Assembly (NCBI GenBank): GCA_937926105.1
Contig: CALANS010000176.1
Span: 1 to 64,000 of the forward strand
Length of the DNA: 64,000 nt
Origin: an uncultured Actinomycetes bacterium
GTDB lineage: Bacteria > Actinomycetota > Actinomycetes > Mycobacteriales > Nakamurellaceae
Reading direction: 5' to 3'
Shown here: positions 9,001 through 15,032 of the stretch, piece after piece
Layout: each line of letters begins with the position of its first letter
Position numbering within the stretch: the first letter of the stretch is position 1
Position numbers and translations under genes: made by a program
The notes under the pieces: generated by a model
Database searches by the model: none
Told to the model about the DNA's origin: nothing
Seen by the model: the letters and a program-made list of their open reading frames with translations, nothing else

Positions 9001-11550
9001 GCGGGCGAGGCCACCCAGCACCTGGTGGACGGGGCGTGGGACGGCACCTGGGACGTGACCTACACGATCACGGTCACCAACCCGTCGACCGTGGGCACCA
9101 ACCTGTACTACCTGCTGTCGGACACGCCGGCCTACCCGGCGGGTGTGACGGTGGGGTCGGCGAAGGTGACCTCCTCGCAGGGTGCCGACGACAGCCCGGT
9201 CGCGGAGGTGGTGGGCGGTGGTGCCGGCGAGTTGTCCGGTGGCACGTTGTCGATCATCACCGCGACGGGTGGGGCTCGGGACCTGGCGGCCGGGGACAGC
9301 GAGAGCTACCAGATTCTGGTGAACGCGGCGGTGCCGCCGACCCAGGATCCGGGCACGCTGGCCTGCCAGGACGAGACGGCCGGGCACGGGTTCGACAACG
9401 TCGGCACCGTCACCTCCGGCAACGACTCCATCCAGGACAGCGCGTGCACGGACATTCCGCAGGTGCCGACGCCGACGATCACCAAGTCGGTGGCGTCGAC
9501 CACGCAGCATGCGGACGGGACGTGGACCGTGGTGTACGACATCGTCGTCACCAACCCGTCGGGCGAGTTGGCCACGCAGTACGACGTCACCGATGCCCTG
9601 GCCTACGGCGATGGGATTACGGTGAACTCGGCGGGCGTGACCGGACCAGGTGCCAACAAGGACTGGAACGGTGCCGATGTCACGGCGGTGGCGTCGGGTC
9701 GATTCCTGGGTGCCGGTGAGACGGCGTCGTACACGGTGACGGTGAATGCGTCCGTGGCCTCCTCGACGGGCACGGATCCGATTCCGGCGACCGCCTGCCA
9801 GCCGGGCGAGCCCGGCCAGCCGGGTCAGCCGGGCGGCTTCGGCAACAACTCCCATGTCGGCCTGGCCGGTCCGCAGCAGCAGGTACAGCCGCTGCGGGGC
9901 GCCGGTGGGGCGTTGGCTGCGGTGGACGCCGGTGCCGGATCGCAGGATGCCTATGCCTGCTCCGAGCCTGCGATGCCCGAAGTCGACAAGACCTTCGTGT
10001 CGGCGATGCAACACGCCGGGGCCAACGGGGCCTGGGACGGGACCTGGGATGTCACCTACACCGTGACGGTGTCCAACTCGTCCGAGGACGCCACGCTGTC
10101 CTACGACCTGAGCGACACTCCGCAGTTCCCGGCGGACGTCACGGTCAACGGCGGCACCGTCGCCGGTGTGGATCAGGCGGGCGATCCGATCGCCGTCAAC
10201 AGCCACTGGGACGGCACCACGCACACCGAGATCGTTTCGGGGCGCGCGCTGTCGGCAGGCGACACCGACACCTACACGGTCGTGGTGAACGCCTCCGTGC
10301 CGGACGACATCGCGCCAGTGGACGCAACCTGCTCGACGGAAACTGGTCCGGGCCACGGGTTCTTCAACACCGCCACGGCGACCTCCGGTAACAACGAGGT
10401 CACCGACAACGACTGCGGGAACATCCCGACGGTCCCGGCGGTGAACGTGGCCAAGACGGTCTCCAGCGTGACGCAGAACGCCGACGGCACCTGGACGGTG
10501 GTCTACGACCTGACGGTGACGAACCCGTCGGTGGACGACTCCGGTCGGTACAGCCTGGATGACACCCTGAGCTATGGGGCGGGCATCACGGTCCGGTCGG
10601 CGAGCGTCGACGGTCCGAAGGACGCAACGATCGACGACGGTTGGACGGGTATCGCCCCGAACACCCAGATCGTGTCCGACCGGATCATCGCGGCCCACAC
10701 CCAGGAGCGCTACACGGTGACGGTCCTCGCCAGCGTCGGTACCTCGGCGACGGAGACGGACCGGGACTGCACGCTGGATGCGGGCGAGACGGGAACCGGG
10801 TTCCTGAACACGGCGAACCTGACCGCGGGCAGCCAGACCTCGACGGCGACAGCGTGCGCCGCCCCGGTCAGCCCGACCATCACCAAGAAGGTCGCGTCGG
10901 TGACCTCCGCGGGCAGCGGGGTGTCGATCGTGGCCTACGACGTGGTGGTGAGCAACCCGTCCACCGATACCGACCTGGTGTACAGCCTGCGCGACACCCT
11001 CGGATTCCCGGCCGATGTCGCGGTGTCCGACCAGCAGGCATCCTGGATGCACTCGGCGCTGGACGGGACGGGTGCGACGGCGTCGCGGGACATCGACGGA
11101 TGGACCGGCAGCGGTGACGGGGCCGTGCTGGCCACGGGTCGATCGCTGGCGGCCGGATCGATGGACACCTACCGCGTGGTGGTGACGGCGACCGTGCCGA
11201 TCAGCGTTCCGGATGATGCGCTGGTCTGCTCGGACGCCGGGGCCGGACACGGGTTCTTCAACGAAGGCGCCGTCACCTCCGGTGACGACACGCTGACCGC
11301 GACGGCCTGTGCCAACATCCCGCCGACGATCGTGGTGCAGCCGACCTCCTCGGAGATCCCGTCGACAACGCCGACGACGCCGACAACGCCGACCACACCG
11401 ACGATCACGGTGTTGCCGACGTCCTCGACGATGGCCTACACCGGGGTCAACACCGTCGGCTTGGGCTGGCTGGCCCTCCTGCTGCTGGGTGGCGGTGCCC
11501 TGATGTTGGTGGTCGGCACGGTGGTTCGGCGCAAGCCGCGGCGGCACTGA
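1..11550 (+). CDS. Giant cell-wall-anchored surface protein (VWA, Cna-B-like and DUF11-like repeats), 5' end outside window
   Basis: The frame is open from base 1, so the true start lies upstream; 3849 residues are visible. In order: a Ser/Thr/Gln-rich stalk with four QSSTSE units (residues 1-24); a Cys-containing globular region (about 95-340); a prealbumin-like domain (343-424); a VWA domain with a complete MIDAS (D516-Q-S-G-S520, T593, D622); Cna-B/SpaA-like domains (about 708-1150); eight tandem repeats of about 140 residues, each ending near a C..DC...NPLTP motif (about 1265-2440); another Cna-B-like unit; then eight further repeats with a ..DGTW.V.YD..V.NPS core (about 2560-3778). The end is a Thr/Pro stalk, MAYTG (3811-3815, close to the LAXTG signal of class E sortases), a hydrophobic helix and a basic RRKPRRH tail. 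Together these indicate a sortase-anchored adhesin or stalk protein; its ligand is unknown. No sortase gene is in the window. Confidence 0.93.
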   Translation, partial: QSSTSEQSSTSEQSSTSEQSSTSEPAPTQTSQASSSAQQSNTSNTDASSSSSTAPVKETAGGATAPSSSSSHLTLGSTDLQGKGSKNLNVDSVTPQTVTAGANCPLTGEASSTSMVGDFEVDGDCGVDNYGDIDWESAATGNQPVGKDGLGDNTQVSNGSKENDDPLTWSGGSGVASGQADIDQIYAYSQVTSGNLWGIFAFTRGASTGSIGYTVELNQKPNIPSIDGTVNVPNRTVGDVRYNLVQNNNGDFTLRDCATWDGSEWDSATCSVSSSTFKYAVNTNKQFVEFALNLTALAGVTATCPPSTNFATINLRSRQSQEMTSAMKDTAYGTITPPSACANLVVHAGGVRTGTSTVDPLPDGAVFTATPTSGSGAAKSCTISNGAGTCTIQVTAGYQYRVTEQTPPGVTATYPYGWYTNPQLDYGSSSTNTSTDYFFQTGTLVAGYTYDVPGDTSTPPGSHSDDGTYSDTLDRSYYPNSYSGTRGNPFSGELATSLGNPPAPQQCGLRIALVLDQSGSMDSGSKESDLVDATNSVINALSGTPSQLAMYTFSATAGSHGTLTPAVDLSTDTGKQAALDFVTDNINNPSGGTNWDQGLWQVANDEITNSLQPYDLVVVLTDGNPTTDHNGTGSNNTTRFATVENAIYSANAIKNLGSRLVAIGIGVDGGNENIRSISGPTVNSDYYLGTAGDFAETFKDLATGNCQGKLTVQKQIQDWQGNPITPNPAAANGWQFDGTITGSSSSIGDFDPTAEQNGVNGFTSADVTIQGGTTPTVTLTESLQGGYSFVGATCLVDGKPVQTSTGTDTNGNPTLSFQAKAGVTLSCVVTNKQPPPTPHLTLVKKVQNGNTGGTAKASDWTLHAAGGTDGFSGDGNSVAVTAQAVTIGVTYTLSETDGPSGYTPSGWTCTGADDWSQANGTVTPKPGEDITCTITNTAVAPHLTLKKWAVDLNGDGAFSDQWTLTATDGTTAVIDGTPTTADAGIGADVKAGVAYTLSESGGLTGYLPGDAWVCDGGSFTSPNQITLGVGDNVICTITNTKQFQPLTVTKDATASYDRTDLWKIEKKVDQTKITVSGNGTATFNYTVTATPNGHTDSNWTMTGKITVSNPNDIAVTTTVTDTPTVGGGALCAVTGGVNASIPANGSKDFDYTCTFTGQPDYTGGTNSATVSWQRSGQSQHADSAPVDVTFQQAREINSTITVVDDKTDPANPVTLGTVDVADGSKDFTYSIDKPGTPGKCVTYTNTATITETGQQASKDVQVCDPVATVAKSVTVTRAGVGVVGYDHTQVLPGDTIEWTITVQNPGEVAFTGGLFTDLIQDSVLKGTTFDPTAPGAFTVDPTTAPIDVTYNDTTHTVSGVATGNGLAGGSSVTITYSGTVLDQTTLNNNNIDSIDNTVVPSGPVTCAGDCTTENPLTPKASVAKSVTVNGNPGDNAQVAPGDTLEWTITVRNTGSVTIPSGQLFSDDVSQALAGTDLANAPTSFQVNGAGVTLSYDTVTHVLTGDAANLPANSSVTITYSGTVVDQAALNAGSITTIDNTVTPRGPATCAGDCTTENPLTPKASVAKSVTVNGNPGDNAQVAPGDTLEWTITVRNTGSVTIPSGQLFSDDVSQALAGTDLANAPTSFQVNGAGVTLSYDTVTHVLTGDAANLPANSSVTITYSGTVVDQAALNAGSITTIDNTVVPSGPATCASDCTTENPLTPKVEISKSVSKDGTPWDGKDVDANDVLTWTITVTNTSSVPYTGDLFSDDLSSTIAGTNLDASTAFVSSDPSVTATFTSPTLTGTANGLPADTMVTVSYTATVKSQAELNAGPVRHIANTVVPEGTVPSCASADACSTDNPLTPHVNVTKSVTKDVNGTATDWDGQQVNAGDELTWTITVTNTSSVPYTGDLFSDDLSSTIAGTTLDTSTVSTWSSDPSVVATFSDPTLTGTANALPADTTVTVSYTATVKSQADLIAGGVTHIANTVAPAPPVTCGGDCATNNPLTPHVTVSKSVDVTRNSTSIGGDGELVKPNDVLTWTITVTNTSSVPYTGDLFSDDLSSTVAGTDFDPLASGAFTVDPSDANLVLTPAASSVSGKTSTAGIPANSTVTITYSGTVVDQQTLNGPPAITSIDNTVTLPAGGPTCDGDCSTHNPLTPKVEISKSVTKVVNGTATNWDGQQVKPGDELTWTITVRNASSVPFTDGVLLTDNVAQALAGTDLDPSASPFVSSNTAWMTVSYDSGSTTVTATATAAGLPAGQTVTLTYSAKVVSQQALNDGTVTAIDNVVVPGDGVDCVPAQGQDDQCSTHNPVAPSVAVSKAVTVSRNGSVVGHTGTAVQPNDTLTWVISVHNTGSVDYSGTALTDSLASAIAGTDLSTSTVFTSSNAAQLAANTSGWPTLSVVASGLAAGHTETITYSATVKSRADLTAGGITTIDNTVVPGDVPTCESDCDTTNPVAPHLTLVKNVVNGSTGTATSADWQLTAAAGTATPVIDAPGIDDTTGPGADVQASVDYTLSESPADPSSHVTDGYTAASAWTCVNANDQSSYSLTGTKVNLADGADVTCTMTNTWHPVAHADKTVASTVQNADGSWTITYTVAVTNPDSQLGATYTLTDTPGFGAGITITGAEITDPAGDPGQAWDGTGTVTLATDRPLAAGAHESWTIAITATVTTDASTADRQCSTDGTPGSGFFNSATLSSGHGGNETHDCSEPVSPQIVKTAIGVTQHMPSGVWDGTWDVTYTITVSNPSTVGTNLVYSLTDTPAYPVGVTANSAVVDSASNSAGGTLTPVGTWDGSTLSIIDDQNLAGGESDTYQVTVNAAVPQSQDPATLACQDETARHGFDNVGTVTSGSDSIDDSACVDIPKLPLAAPNKTVTSTVQNADGTWTIVYDLAVINDSKTMSTFYDLSDTLHFGGDIEAQSASVTDPSGAVISGWDGVSNTVIATDAIIAKDTTLHYTVTVTATVETTSTSSDRDCELGQGEDGTGFLNTETVSTSGQSTDSSACSEPVSPTIDKTAGEATQHLVDGAWDGTWDVTYTITVTNPSTVGTNLYYLLSDTPAYPAGVTVGSAKVTSSQGADDSPVAEVVGGGAGELSGGTLSIITATGGARDLAAGDSESYQILVNAAVPPTQDPGTLACQDETAGHGFDNVGTVTSGNDSIQDSACTDIPQVPTPTITKSVASTTQHADGTWTVVYDIVVTNPSGELATQYDVTDALAYGDGITVNSAGVTGPGANKDWNGADVTAVASGRFLGAGETASYTVTVNASVASSTGTDPIPATACQPGEPGQPGQPGGFGNNSHVGLAGPQQQVQPLRGAGGALAAVDAGAGSQDAYACSEPAMPEVDKTFVSAMQHAGANGAWDGTWDVTYTVTVSNSSEDATLSYDLSDTPQFPADVTVNGGTVAGVDQAGDPIAVNSHWDGTTHTEIVSGRALSAGDTDTYTVVVNASVPDDIAPVDATCSTETGPGHGFFNTATATSGNNEVTDNDCGNIPTVPAVNVAKTVSSVTQNADGTWTVVYDLTVTNPSVDDSGRYSLDDTLSYGAGITVRSASVDGPKDATIDDGWTGIAPNTQIVSDRIIAAHTQERYTVTVLASVGTSATETDRDCTLDAGETGTGFLNTANLTAGSQTSTATACAAPVSPTITKKVASVTSAGSGVSIVAYDVVVSNPSTDTDLVYSLRDTLGFPADVAVSDQQASWMHSALDGTGATASRDIDGWTGSGDGAVLATGRSLAAGSMDTYRVVVTATVPISVPDDALVCSDAGAGHGFFNEGAVTSGDDTLTATACANIPPTIVVQPTSSEIPSTTPTTPTTPTTPTITVLPTSSTMAYTGVNTVGLGWLALLLLGGGALMLVVGTVVRRKPRRH
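4213..5052 (+). repeat. Recent 429-bp tandem duplication inside the surface-protein gene
   Basis: Bases 4213-4623 recur at 4642-5052 (offset 429 bp, 143 codons). Compared by eye, they differ at one position only (A4596 versus C5025, synonymous). The other repeats of the gene are clearly diverged from each other at DNA level, so this is a recent in-frame duplication, or gene conversion, of one DUF11-like domain. Confidence 0.95.
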
Positions 11551-11563
11551 GCGCCTGCAGTAC

Positions 11564-11609
11564 CCGCGGCGGGGCCGTGGACCGGGATCGGTCCGCGACC
11601 CCGCCGCGG
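11564..11609 (+). terminator. Strong hairpin after the giant surface-protein gene
   Basis: The 11-bp arms CCGCGGCGGGG (11564-11574) and CCCCGCCGCGG (11599-11609) are perfectly complementary. An inner GGACC/GGTCC pair extends the structure inside the loop. It begins 14 bases after the TGA. There is no T-run, which is common for actinobacterial terminator hairpins. Confidence 0.7.
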
Positions 11610-11731
11610 TCAGCGGTGGAGCCGAGTGATCGGCAGCACCACAGGAACGAGCCCGGCCACCGTGACCGGGCCCGGTCGGGGCCGGGTTCCTCCGGGCAAG
11701 CGAGCCGGAGCTGGGACGGAAGGCTGTCGCC

Positions 11732-12283
11732 ATGTCGCGTCGGTCCGGGCAGGAGACGCAGTCGGCGTTCGCCAACGTGATCGCGGCGATGCTCCGACAG
11801 TCTCGCCGTCGGCAGGGGCTGACCCAGGCGGAGGTCGCCGAGCGCACCAGCGGTCTGGTGACCAAGGCCGCGCTCGCCAACTACGAGACCGGGCACCGCT
11901 CGCTGCGGGTGGAGGTGTTCTGGGCGATCGCTAGGGCGCTCGGGGAAGATCCCGGTGCGCTGCTCGCCGGGGCGGAACGCAGCTCCGGCTACGGCGTGGG
12001 TGCGGAGGCCACGCCCATCACGGTCGATGTGGAGGGCGTGCAGCAGAGCACGGATCCGCGGTTGGCTCCGGTGCGGCGATGGTTCGCCTTGCGACTGCAG
12101 CGGGGCGGCGCCCGGATCCCGGTGCGGACGGTCACCTTGGATCACGGGGCCATTTCCGCACTGGCGCCACTGATGGGTGTATCGGCCGTCGAATGTCGGC
12201 GGCTGCTGGGCGGTATCGCCGTACCCCCCGACCCGGTGCCCGCTGGGGCCGCCGAGGGCTCCTCGGTCGCCTCGGTGGGCTGA
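11732..12283 (+). CDS. XRE-family helix-turn-helix regulator
   Basis: A 183-residue protein. Residues about 15-70 form an XRE/Cro HTH (MLRQSRRRQGLTQAEVAERT, then a second helix ending ANYETGHRSL), followed by a region reading WAIARALGEDPGALL that is typical of the fourth and fifth helices. The C-terminal 100 residues (about 95-165, RLAPVRRWFALRL...) match nothing I recognise and may sense a ligand or form a dimer. The ATG has GGAAGG about 10 bases upstream. The gene lies between the giant surface gene and a LuxR-type protein, so it may control either; this is inference from position only. Confidence 0.85.
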   Translation: MSRRSGQETQSAFANVIAAMLRQSRRRQGLTQAEVAERTSGLVTKAALANYETGHRSLRVEVFWAIARALGEDPGALLAGAERSSGYGVGAEATPITVDVEGVQQSTDPRLAPVRRWFALRLQRGGARIPVRTVTLDHGAISALAPLMGVSAVECRRLLGGIAVPPDPVPAGAAEGSSVASVG

Positions 12284-12321
12284 CGGCGACCGACCATCCT
12301 CCGGCGTCGGCCACCGTGCGG

Positions 12322-12399
12322 CGCTGATCAACGTGCGCGGCGCGGCCGAACTCGGCATCGTGTGTCACACCAGTCCCATATCGGCCGTGTTGATCAGCG
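12322..12399. promoter_or_regulatory. Inverted repeat (TGATCA half-sites) between two regulators
   Basis: CGCTGATCAAC (12322-12332) is repeated in perfect inverted orientation as GTTGATCAGCG (12389-12399), with 56 bases between. Each arm contains the palindrome TGATCA, so each could be an operator half or a whole site. It lies in the 143-base gap upstream of the LuxR-type gene, where a promoter would be expected. The binding protein is unknown; the adjacent XRE regulator is the obvious candidate. Confidence 0.5.
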
Positions 12400-12432
12400 G
12401 CGGCGCCGGGTGAGCAAGCGGCGGAGGTGATC

Positions 12433-12993
12433 ATGGCGGTACCGTCCGCTGATATGAGCCCGCTGGTGGTGGTCGAGGGCGCCGTTGAGGCGATGACGGC
12501 GGCCGTGGCGGACGCTCGATCGGCCGGCTGGCGCGTCCTGTCGGGGTGGGAGCTGCCGACCGGTCCACTATCCGATGCCCGACCGGCGGATGCGGTGCCG
12601 ACGGACGTGGTGCTGGCCGGCGCGGTTCGCGGCGCCGACGACGCCCGAGCGGCGATGCTGGCCGCAGTGGTCGGCGTCGGGCTCATCGCGCACGCCCGGG
12701 CGGATCGCGACGTGATCGACGCCTTCTGCGACGACCTGCGGCACCTGGGCACTCTGGATCATCGGGTGGGAGACGACCCGGCCGCCGCGCTGTCGACCGA
12801 GGAGCGGCAGGTGTTGGAACTGTTGGCCGTCGGCATGACGCTTGGCCAAGCCGCCACCCGGCTGCACCTGTCCCGTCGCTCCGCGGACCGACGACTGGCT
12901 TCGGCACGCGGATCGCTGGGCGTGGCCACCTCGGGGGAGGCCGTCATCGCCTACCGGGAACGGCTTGATCGGATCGGTCGTCCGCCCGGCTGA
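12433..12993 (+). CDS. LuxR/GerE-type helix-turn-helix protein
   Basis: A 186-residue protein. Residues about 118-175 resemble a LuxR/GerE DNA-binding domain (LSTEERQVLELLAVGMT, then AATRLHLSRRSADRRLASAR). The usual 'vn..l..il.KL' helix is altered, with basic RRLASAR in its place. The N-terminal 115 residues are Ala-rich, show no phosphoacceptor pattern I can identify, and are of unknown role. ATG 12433 is chosen because GGAGG (12423-12427) lies 5 bases upstream; a GTG at 12427 would overlap that ribosome site. Regulatory target unknown. Confidence 0.75.
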   Translation: MAVPSADMSPLVVVEGAVEAMTAAVADARSAGWRVLSGWELPTGPLSDARPADAVPTDVVLAGAVRGADDARAAMLAAVVGVGLIAHARADRDVIDAFCDDLRHLGTLDHRVGDDPAAALSTEERQVLELLAVGMTLGQAATRLHLSRRSADRRLASARGSLGVATSGEAVIAYRERLDRIGRPPG

Positions 12994-13345
12994 CCCGCCA
13001 TCGTACGCGTCTGCGGCCGGATCGTGGCGCGATTCCCGGATGTTCGTCACCAACGAAGGAGAGATGGTCACCAGGTCAGCGTTACGCCACTGAAACCGAG
13101 GAATCGATGCCCTTCTCCTGCGCCATGAGCGGAACCACTCCGACCTACGCCGTCGGCGCTCGCGAGCGACTACACCCGGTGCCGCGGGACACCGCCGCAC
13201 CGCGGTCGTGGCAGGCGCAGGCGCATCCCGGAGCCTCGGTCGCCGCGGCGTTTGCGGCCGATCGGGTGCGCCCACCGTTGGAGACGAACCCCGCAGCGTA
13301 GTCCGGTGCCCCCGTCGGCTCCCGCCCCTTAGACTGTTGGCGCAC
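12994..13345. other. 352-base gap before tRNA-Thr, without a confident gene
   Basis: Two weak coding candidates are visible. A 9-residue frame (ATG 13064, stop 13091-13093) has a good AAGGAGAG site. Thirteen bases later a 64-residue frame (13107-13301) follows GAGGA. Neither has recognisable domains and their composition is not convincingly protein-like. TAGACT (13330-13335) sits where a -10 element of the tRNA promoter should be; no clear -35 is seen. Confidence 0.5.
13107..13301 (+). CDS. Doubtful small hypothetical protein (64 aa)
   Basis: ATG follows GAGGA by 5 bases, directly after a very short frame with its own AAGGAG site, which could act as a leader. The product is Ala/Pro/Arg-rich with no motif, signal peptide or membrane segment. 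It is listed because it is the best coding candidate in a 350-base gap; it could equally be chance. Confidence 0.25.
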   Translation: MPFSCAMSGTTPTYAVGARERLHPVPRDTAAPRSWQAQAHPGASVAAAFAADRVRPPLETNPAA

Positions 13346-13418
13346 GCCGCCTTAGCTCATCTGGTAGAGCAGCGCACTTGTAATGCGCAGGTGGTCGGTT
13401 CGAGTCCGACAGGCGGCT
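13346..13418 (+). tRNA. tRNA-Thr (anticodon UGU)
   Basis: 73 bases fold as a complete cloverleaf. The acceptor stem is GCCGCCT/AGGCGGC, the D arm GCTC...GAGC, the anticodon stem GCGCA/TGCGC with loop CTTGTAA (anticodon TGT at 13379-13381), and the T arm TCGGTTCGAGTCCGA. The discriminator base is T and the 3' CCA is not encoded. It reads ACA and wobble ACG threonine codons. Confidence 0.96.
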
Positions 13419-13693
13419 CGTACGGATAGTGACACTGACCAGCACATGACGGCCACGACCAGTGTCGTACCTGGGTTCGGTCGAGAGGTCGAGGGCGAGC
13501 AATCCGGGAGCCATTCGCTGTGGCCACACCACATCGTCGCTCCGTCAGGTGATCTCGCAGGCGCTGTGGGACTGTCCCTGTCGTCGTCGCGGCAGGAGCT
13601 GGTGGGTCCCTCGGGCGGGTGAGGGTGTAGCGCGCCCCGCCGGTCCCTGGTAGATCTGTCCTTGGTCGGGATGCGTGGGAGGACGGTCTCGGC

Positions 13694-14347
13694 TTGCGAC
13701 GAACACTCGGCATGGTGGTTGGACTGATCGTGTTGGTCGGCTGCTCGCCGCCGCCCGTGCACGTCGAGCAGACTTCCGGGAAGACGACGCAGGTCCGCCA
13801 GCTCGTCCCGACCGTAGACTCCGTCACCAGCTCGCGGGCCACATCGGCAGCCGTTCCCGCGACGACCACGCCGAGGTCAAGCACATCTCGTGGCGTGCCG
13901 ACGACCCCAGCCACGTCCAGGCCGGAGGCAACCAGCTCGGCGACCAGGGCGGCGTCCCCTACGGCGGCGGCGTTCACGACGACGGCTCGAGCCACGGCCC
14001 AGACCACGGCTCAGACCACGGCGACCAAGTCATCCGCGGCCAAGACCTCGAAGGCACCGGCCACTAGCAAACCGGCTCAGAAGACCACGCCGAAGACCAG
14101 CAAGGCACCGACCAGCAAGGCACCGACCACCAAGGCACCGACCAAGACCACCAAGTCGGCGCCGACGTCGACGAAGCCGGCTGCGGTCGTCCCGGCCGGC
14201 TGTCACCCGACTTCGCCGTCCGGGAACTGCTACCGGGCGGGCCAGTACTGCGCCGCGAAGCACCACGGCCTGACCGGCGTCGACGGGTACGGGATGACGA
14301 TCAAGTGCGTCCCGGCCGGCAGTCGGTGGCGGTGGCAGCGGATATAG
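13694..14347 (+). CDS. Secreted lipoprotein with Thr/Lys/Pro-rich linker and small Cys-rich C-terminal domain
   Basis: From TTG 13694 the product starts [18 protein letters not shown]: two basic residues, a hydrophobic core and a lipobox (LVGC), so Cys17 is the likely lipidated residue. The internal ATG 13712 would lose the positive N-region. GGGAGGA lies about 10 bases before the TTG. Residues about 40-165 are a Ser/Thr/Ala/Lys/Pro linker with short TSKAP-type repeats. The last 50 residues contain four Cys (GCHP.., [22 protein letters not shown]), suggesting a small disulphide-stabilised domain at the outer face. Function unknown. Confidence 0.75.
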   Translation: MRRTLGMVVGLIVLVGCSPPPVHVEQTSGKTTQVRQLVPTVDSVTSSRATSAAVPATTTPRSSTSRGVPTTPATSRPEATSSATRAASPTAAAFTTTARATAQTTAQTTATKSSAAKTSKAPATSKPAQKTTPKTSKAPTSKAPTTKAPTKTTKSAPTSTKPAAVVPAGCHPTSPSGNCYRAGQYCAAKHHGLTGVDGYGMTIKCVPAGSRWRWQRI

Positions 14348-14410
14348 CGGGGCTCCTCCCGCTCCACAATCGCCCGTGGGACGGCCGCGCCGGTGTGGTG
14401 TCATGCCGGT

Positions 14411-14455
14411 CGGTCTGGATCCGCTCGGTCTGGATCCGCTCGGTCTGGATCCGCT
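14411..14455. repeat. Three perfect 15-bp direct repeats upstream of a Ddn-type gene
   Basis: CGGTCTGGATCCGCT occurs three times in a row (14411-14425, 14426-14440, 14441-14455), 36 bases before the next start codon. Each unit contains the palindrome GGATCC. It may be an iterated binding site or a slippage product. Confidence 0.9.
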
Positions 14456-14490
14456 TGGAATGTTCTGCGCGGCGGCGCGTTGCCATCGGC

Positions 14491-14928
14491 GTGGACGAAG
14501 ACGAATACCTGCCCAGCCCCAGTGCCCGCACCCGTGACCAGGTCGCGTTGTACGAGTCGTCCGGCGGCACCGAAGGCACCACGATGCGAGGCATGCCGGT
14601 GGTGGTGCTGACCATGCGCGGCGCCAAGACCGGCAAGCTCCGCAAGGTGCCGCTGATGCGCGTCGAGCACGACGGTCACTACGCTGCGGTCGCGTCCATG
14701 GGCGGCGCACCGCAGAACCCGGTCTGGTACCACAACCTGCTCGCCCATCCGGATCTCGACGTGCAGGACGGTACCGAGCACCACCGGCTGCGCGCCCGGG
14801 AGCTGTCGGGCGACGAACGGGAGCTGTGGTGGGGGCGAGCGGTGGCCGCGTACCCGGACTATGCCGACTACGCCGAACGCACCTCGCGGACCATCCCGGT
14901 CTTCGTGCTGGAACCCGCCGCCGGCTGA
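14491..14928 (+). CDS. F420-dependent Ddn-family (nitroreductase/deazaflavin) protein
   Basis: A 145-residue protein of the split beta-barrel Ddn (DUF385) family, which binds coenzyme F420 and reduces quinones, nitro compounds or other electrophiles. Family features visible: [19 protein letters not shown] near the N-terminus, the [20 protein letters not shown] strand, and the conserved [14 protein letters not shown] segment before the C-terminal DYA.RTSR.IPVFVL. GTG 14491 gives the usual family length. The frame is open further upstream, but only through the 15-bp repeats (SVWIR units). No clear ribosome site is seen. Substrate unknown. Confidence 0.87.
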   Translation: MDEDEYLPSPSARTRDQVALYESSGGTEGTTMRGMPVVVLTMRGAKTGKLRKVPLMRVEHDGHYAAVASMGGAPQNPVWYHNLLAHPDLDVQDGTEHHRLRARELSGDERELWWGRAVAAYPDYADYAERTSRTIPVFVLEPAAG

Positions 14929-15032
14929 TCGGCACCTGCCGTCGCGAGGCGTGGCAGCGGCACATCGAATGCCTGTGGCAGTGGGTCGATGCCCCATCCG
15001 GCGCGGAGGCGCGGCGCCGTAGTCTTTGAGGC

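Noticed and set aside
6715..11880. A 1721-codon open frame on the minus strand, and another of 1231 codons at 2713-6408, antisense to the surface gene
   Set aside because: Both read as Arg/His/Gly/Val-rich nonsense typical of the reverse complement of a GC-rich repetitive gene; no domains, no start context. The plus-strand frame has clear VWA and DUF11 domains.
13346..13418. tRNA-Thr as an integration (att) site of a mobile element
   Set aside because: No integrase, transposase or copy of the tRNA 3' end was seen nearby.
13430..13473. GACACTG ... CAGTGTC inverted repeat after tRNA-Thr as a terminator
   Set aside because: Only 7 bp with a loop of more than 20 bases and no T-run; too weak to call.
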